Of a stretch of DNA of 5,481 bases, positions 4,957 through 5,481 are shown piece by piece. The translations under genes were made by a program, and so were the position numbers. This stretch comes from Acholeplasmatales bacterium (GTDB lineage: Bacteria > Bacillota_I > Bacilli_A > Izemoplasmatales > Hujiaoplasmataceae): contig DMTN01000022.1 of the NCBI GenBank assembly GCA_003477305.1, positions 6,719 to 12,199 of the forward strand, in the 5' to 3' direction. The notes beneath the pieces were generated by a model, which worked only from the letters and a program-made list of their open reading frames with translations, was not told the origin of the DNA and searched no databases. Every line of letters starts with the position of its first letter. Position 1 is the first letter of the stretch.

Positions 4957-5481
4957 TTACCTCCCGAGGCGCGCATACGCGACCGCGATGTCGGCGGCCA
5001 CGGCGCAATTGTTGAGTACGAGCGCGATGTTGGTTGTAAGCGACTTTCCGCCGGTGAGTTCGCCGATCCGCTTCAAAAGAAACGGCGTCTGTTCCTTGCC
5101 CCGGATCTTGCGCAGGTTCATCTCGGAAAGCGCGGCCGCGATCGCGGCGTCGATCGCGGATGGGTCATATTCGTATTCTTTCGGCACCGGATTGGCGACG
5201 AGCACGCCGCCTTCGAGGCCGAGGTCCCATTTCGCCTTGAGGAATAAGGCGACGGCTTCCGGGTCGGCGAGGTTGCAGTCGACGGGAAGTCCGGATGTGC
5301 GGGTGTAGAAGGCGGGCAGTTCGGAAACCCCGTAGCCGACCACCGGGACCCCTTTGGTTTCGAGGTATTCCATCGTCGCGGGTAGATCGAGGATCGCCTT
5401 CGCGCCGGCGGCGACGACGCACACCGAGGTCTTCGCGAATTCCTCGAGGTCGGCGGAGATGTCGAGGGAATGCTCCCAGCC
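4957..5481 (-). CDS. psuG: Pseudouridine-5'-phosphate glycosidase PsuG (partial, N-terminus outside window)
   Basis: Cleaves the C-C glycosidic bond of pseudouridine 5'-phosphate reversibly, giving uracil and ribose 5-phosphate. The frame is open to the right edge, so the GTG at 5424 is an internal Val codon. The visible 174 residues are the C-terminal part of a protein usually about 300 long. Family landmarks include SLDISADL (5-12), with the metal-binding Asp region, then VVAAGAKAILD (22-32), whose Lys28 matches the lysine that forms a Schiff base with the sugar. KAKWDLGLEGGVLVANPVP, RGKEQTPFLL and TNIALVLNN follow, the last with the conserved Asn residues. Residue roles are from family knowledge recalled, not aligned here. 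The partner kinase PsuK, which makes the substrate, would be expected nearby but is not in the window. It is the first gene seen of the minus-strand operon. Confidence 0.95.
   Translation of the reverse strand, partial: GWEHSLDISADLEEFAKTSVCVVAAGAKAILDLPATMEYLETKGVPVVGYGVSELPAFYTRTSGLPVDCNLADPEAVALFLKAKWDLGLEGGVLVANPVPKEYEYDPSAIDAAIAAALSEMNLRKIRGKEQTPFLLKRIGELTGGKSLTTNIALVLNNCAVAADIAVAYARLGR

Noticed and set aside
5422..5424. GTG as the start of psuG
   Set aside because: The frame continues upstream to the window edge with conserved family sequence (SLDISADL), so this is an internal codon.

Overview
The window is ordinary bacterial chromosome of fairly high GC: coding parts count at about 60% by eye, against about 48% by hand count over 1081-1500. 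The gene families and the lspA-rluD order point to a Bacillota-type (Firmicutes) organism, possibly one of the lineages bordering Acholeplasma, Izemoplasma or the Erysipelotrichia. That placement is inference. TGA is a genuine stop: it ends seven of the eight genes at the family-expected C-terminus. The standard bacterial code is therefore in use, and Mycoplasma/Spiroplasma-type decoding (TGA = Trp) is excluded.

Layout, left to right. (1) Positions 1-498 (+): the C-terminal four fifths of a Mn-type superoxide dismutase, cut by the window edge. (2) Positions 513-555: a strong hairpin terminator shared by the dismutase and the convergent gene. (3) Positions 560-970 (-): a small stand-alone CBS-pair protein with its own extended -10 promoter at 1018-1045 and a small leader hairpin just before its ribosome binding site. 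(4) Positions about 1047-1539: roughly 490 bases with no convincing gene and lower GC, but several perfect inverted repeats; this is the least explained part of the window. (5) Positions 1540-5481 (-): one tightly packed operon ending in a terminator at 1540-1574. In transcription order it holds psuG (5' end outside the window), dCMP deaminase, a membrane-anchored SepM/YlbL-like Lon-family protease, an unrecognised three-helix membrane protein, lspA and an RluD/YlyB-type pseudouridine synthase.

The operon genes overlap or are separated by 16 nt or less, and several start inside the end of the previous gene, so they are very likely co-transcribed and partly translationally coupled. Two themes recur. 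One is pyrimidine and pseudouridine metabolism: RluD makes pseudouridine in rRNA, PsuG cleaves pseudouridine 5'-phosphate to uracil and ribose 5-phosphate, and dCMP deaminase supplies dUMP. The other is membrane proteolysis: a SepM-like protease and signal peptidase II flank the orphan membrane protein.

I do not see an evidently new biological system. The items most worth following up are the dyad-rich gap at 1047-1539, which may hold a plus-strand structured RNA or operators, the orphan membrane protein between two membrane proteases, and the unusual active-site sequence and G7 tract in the Lon-family protease.
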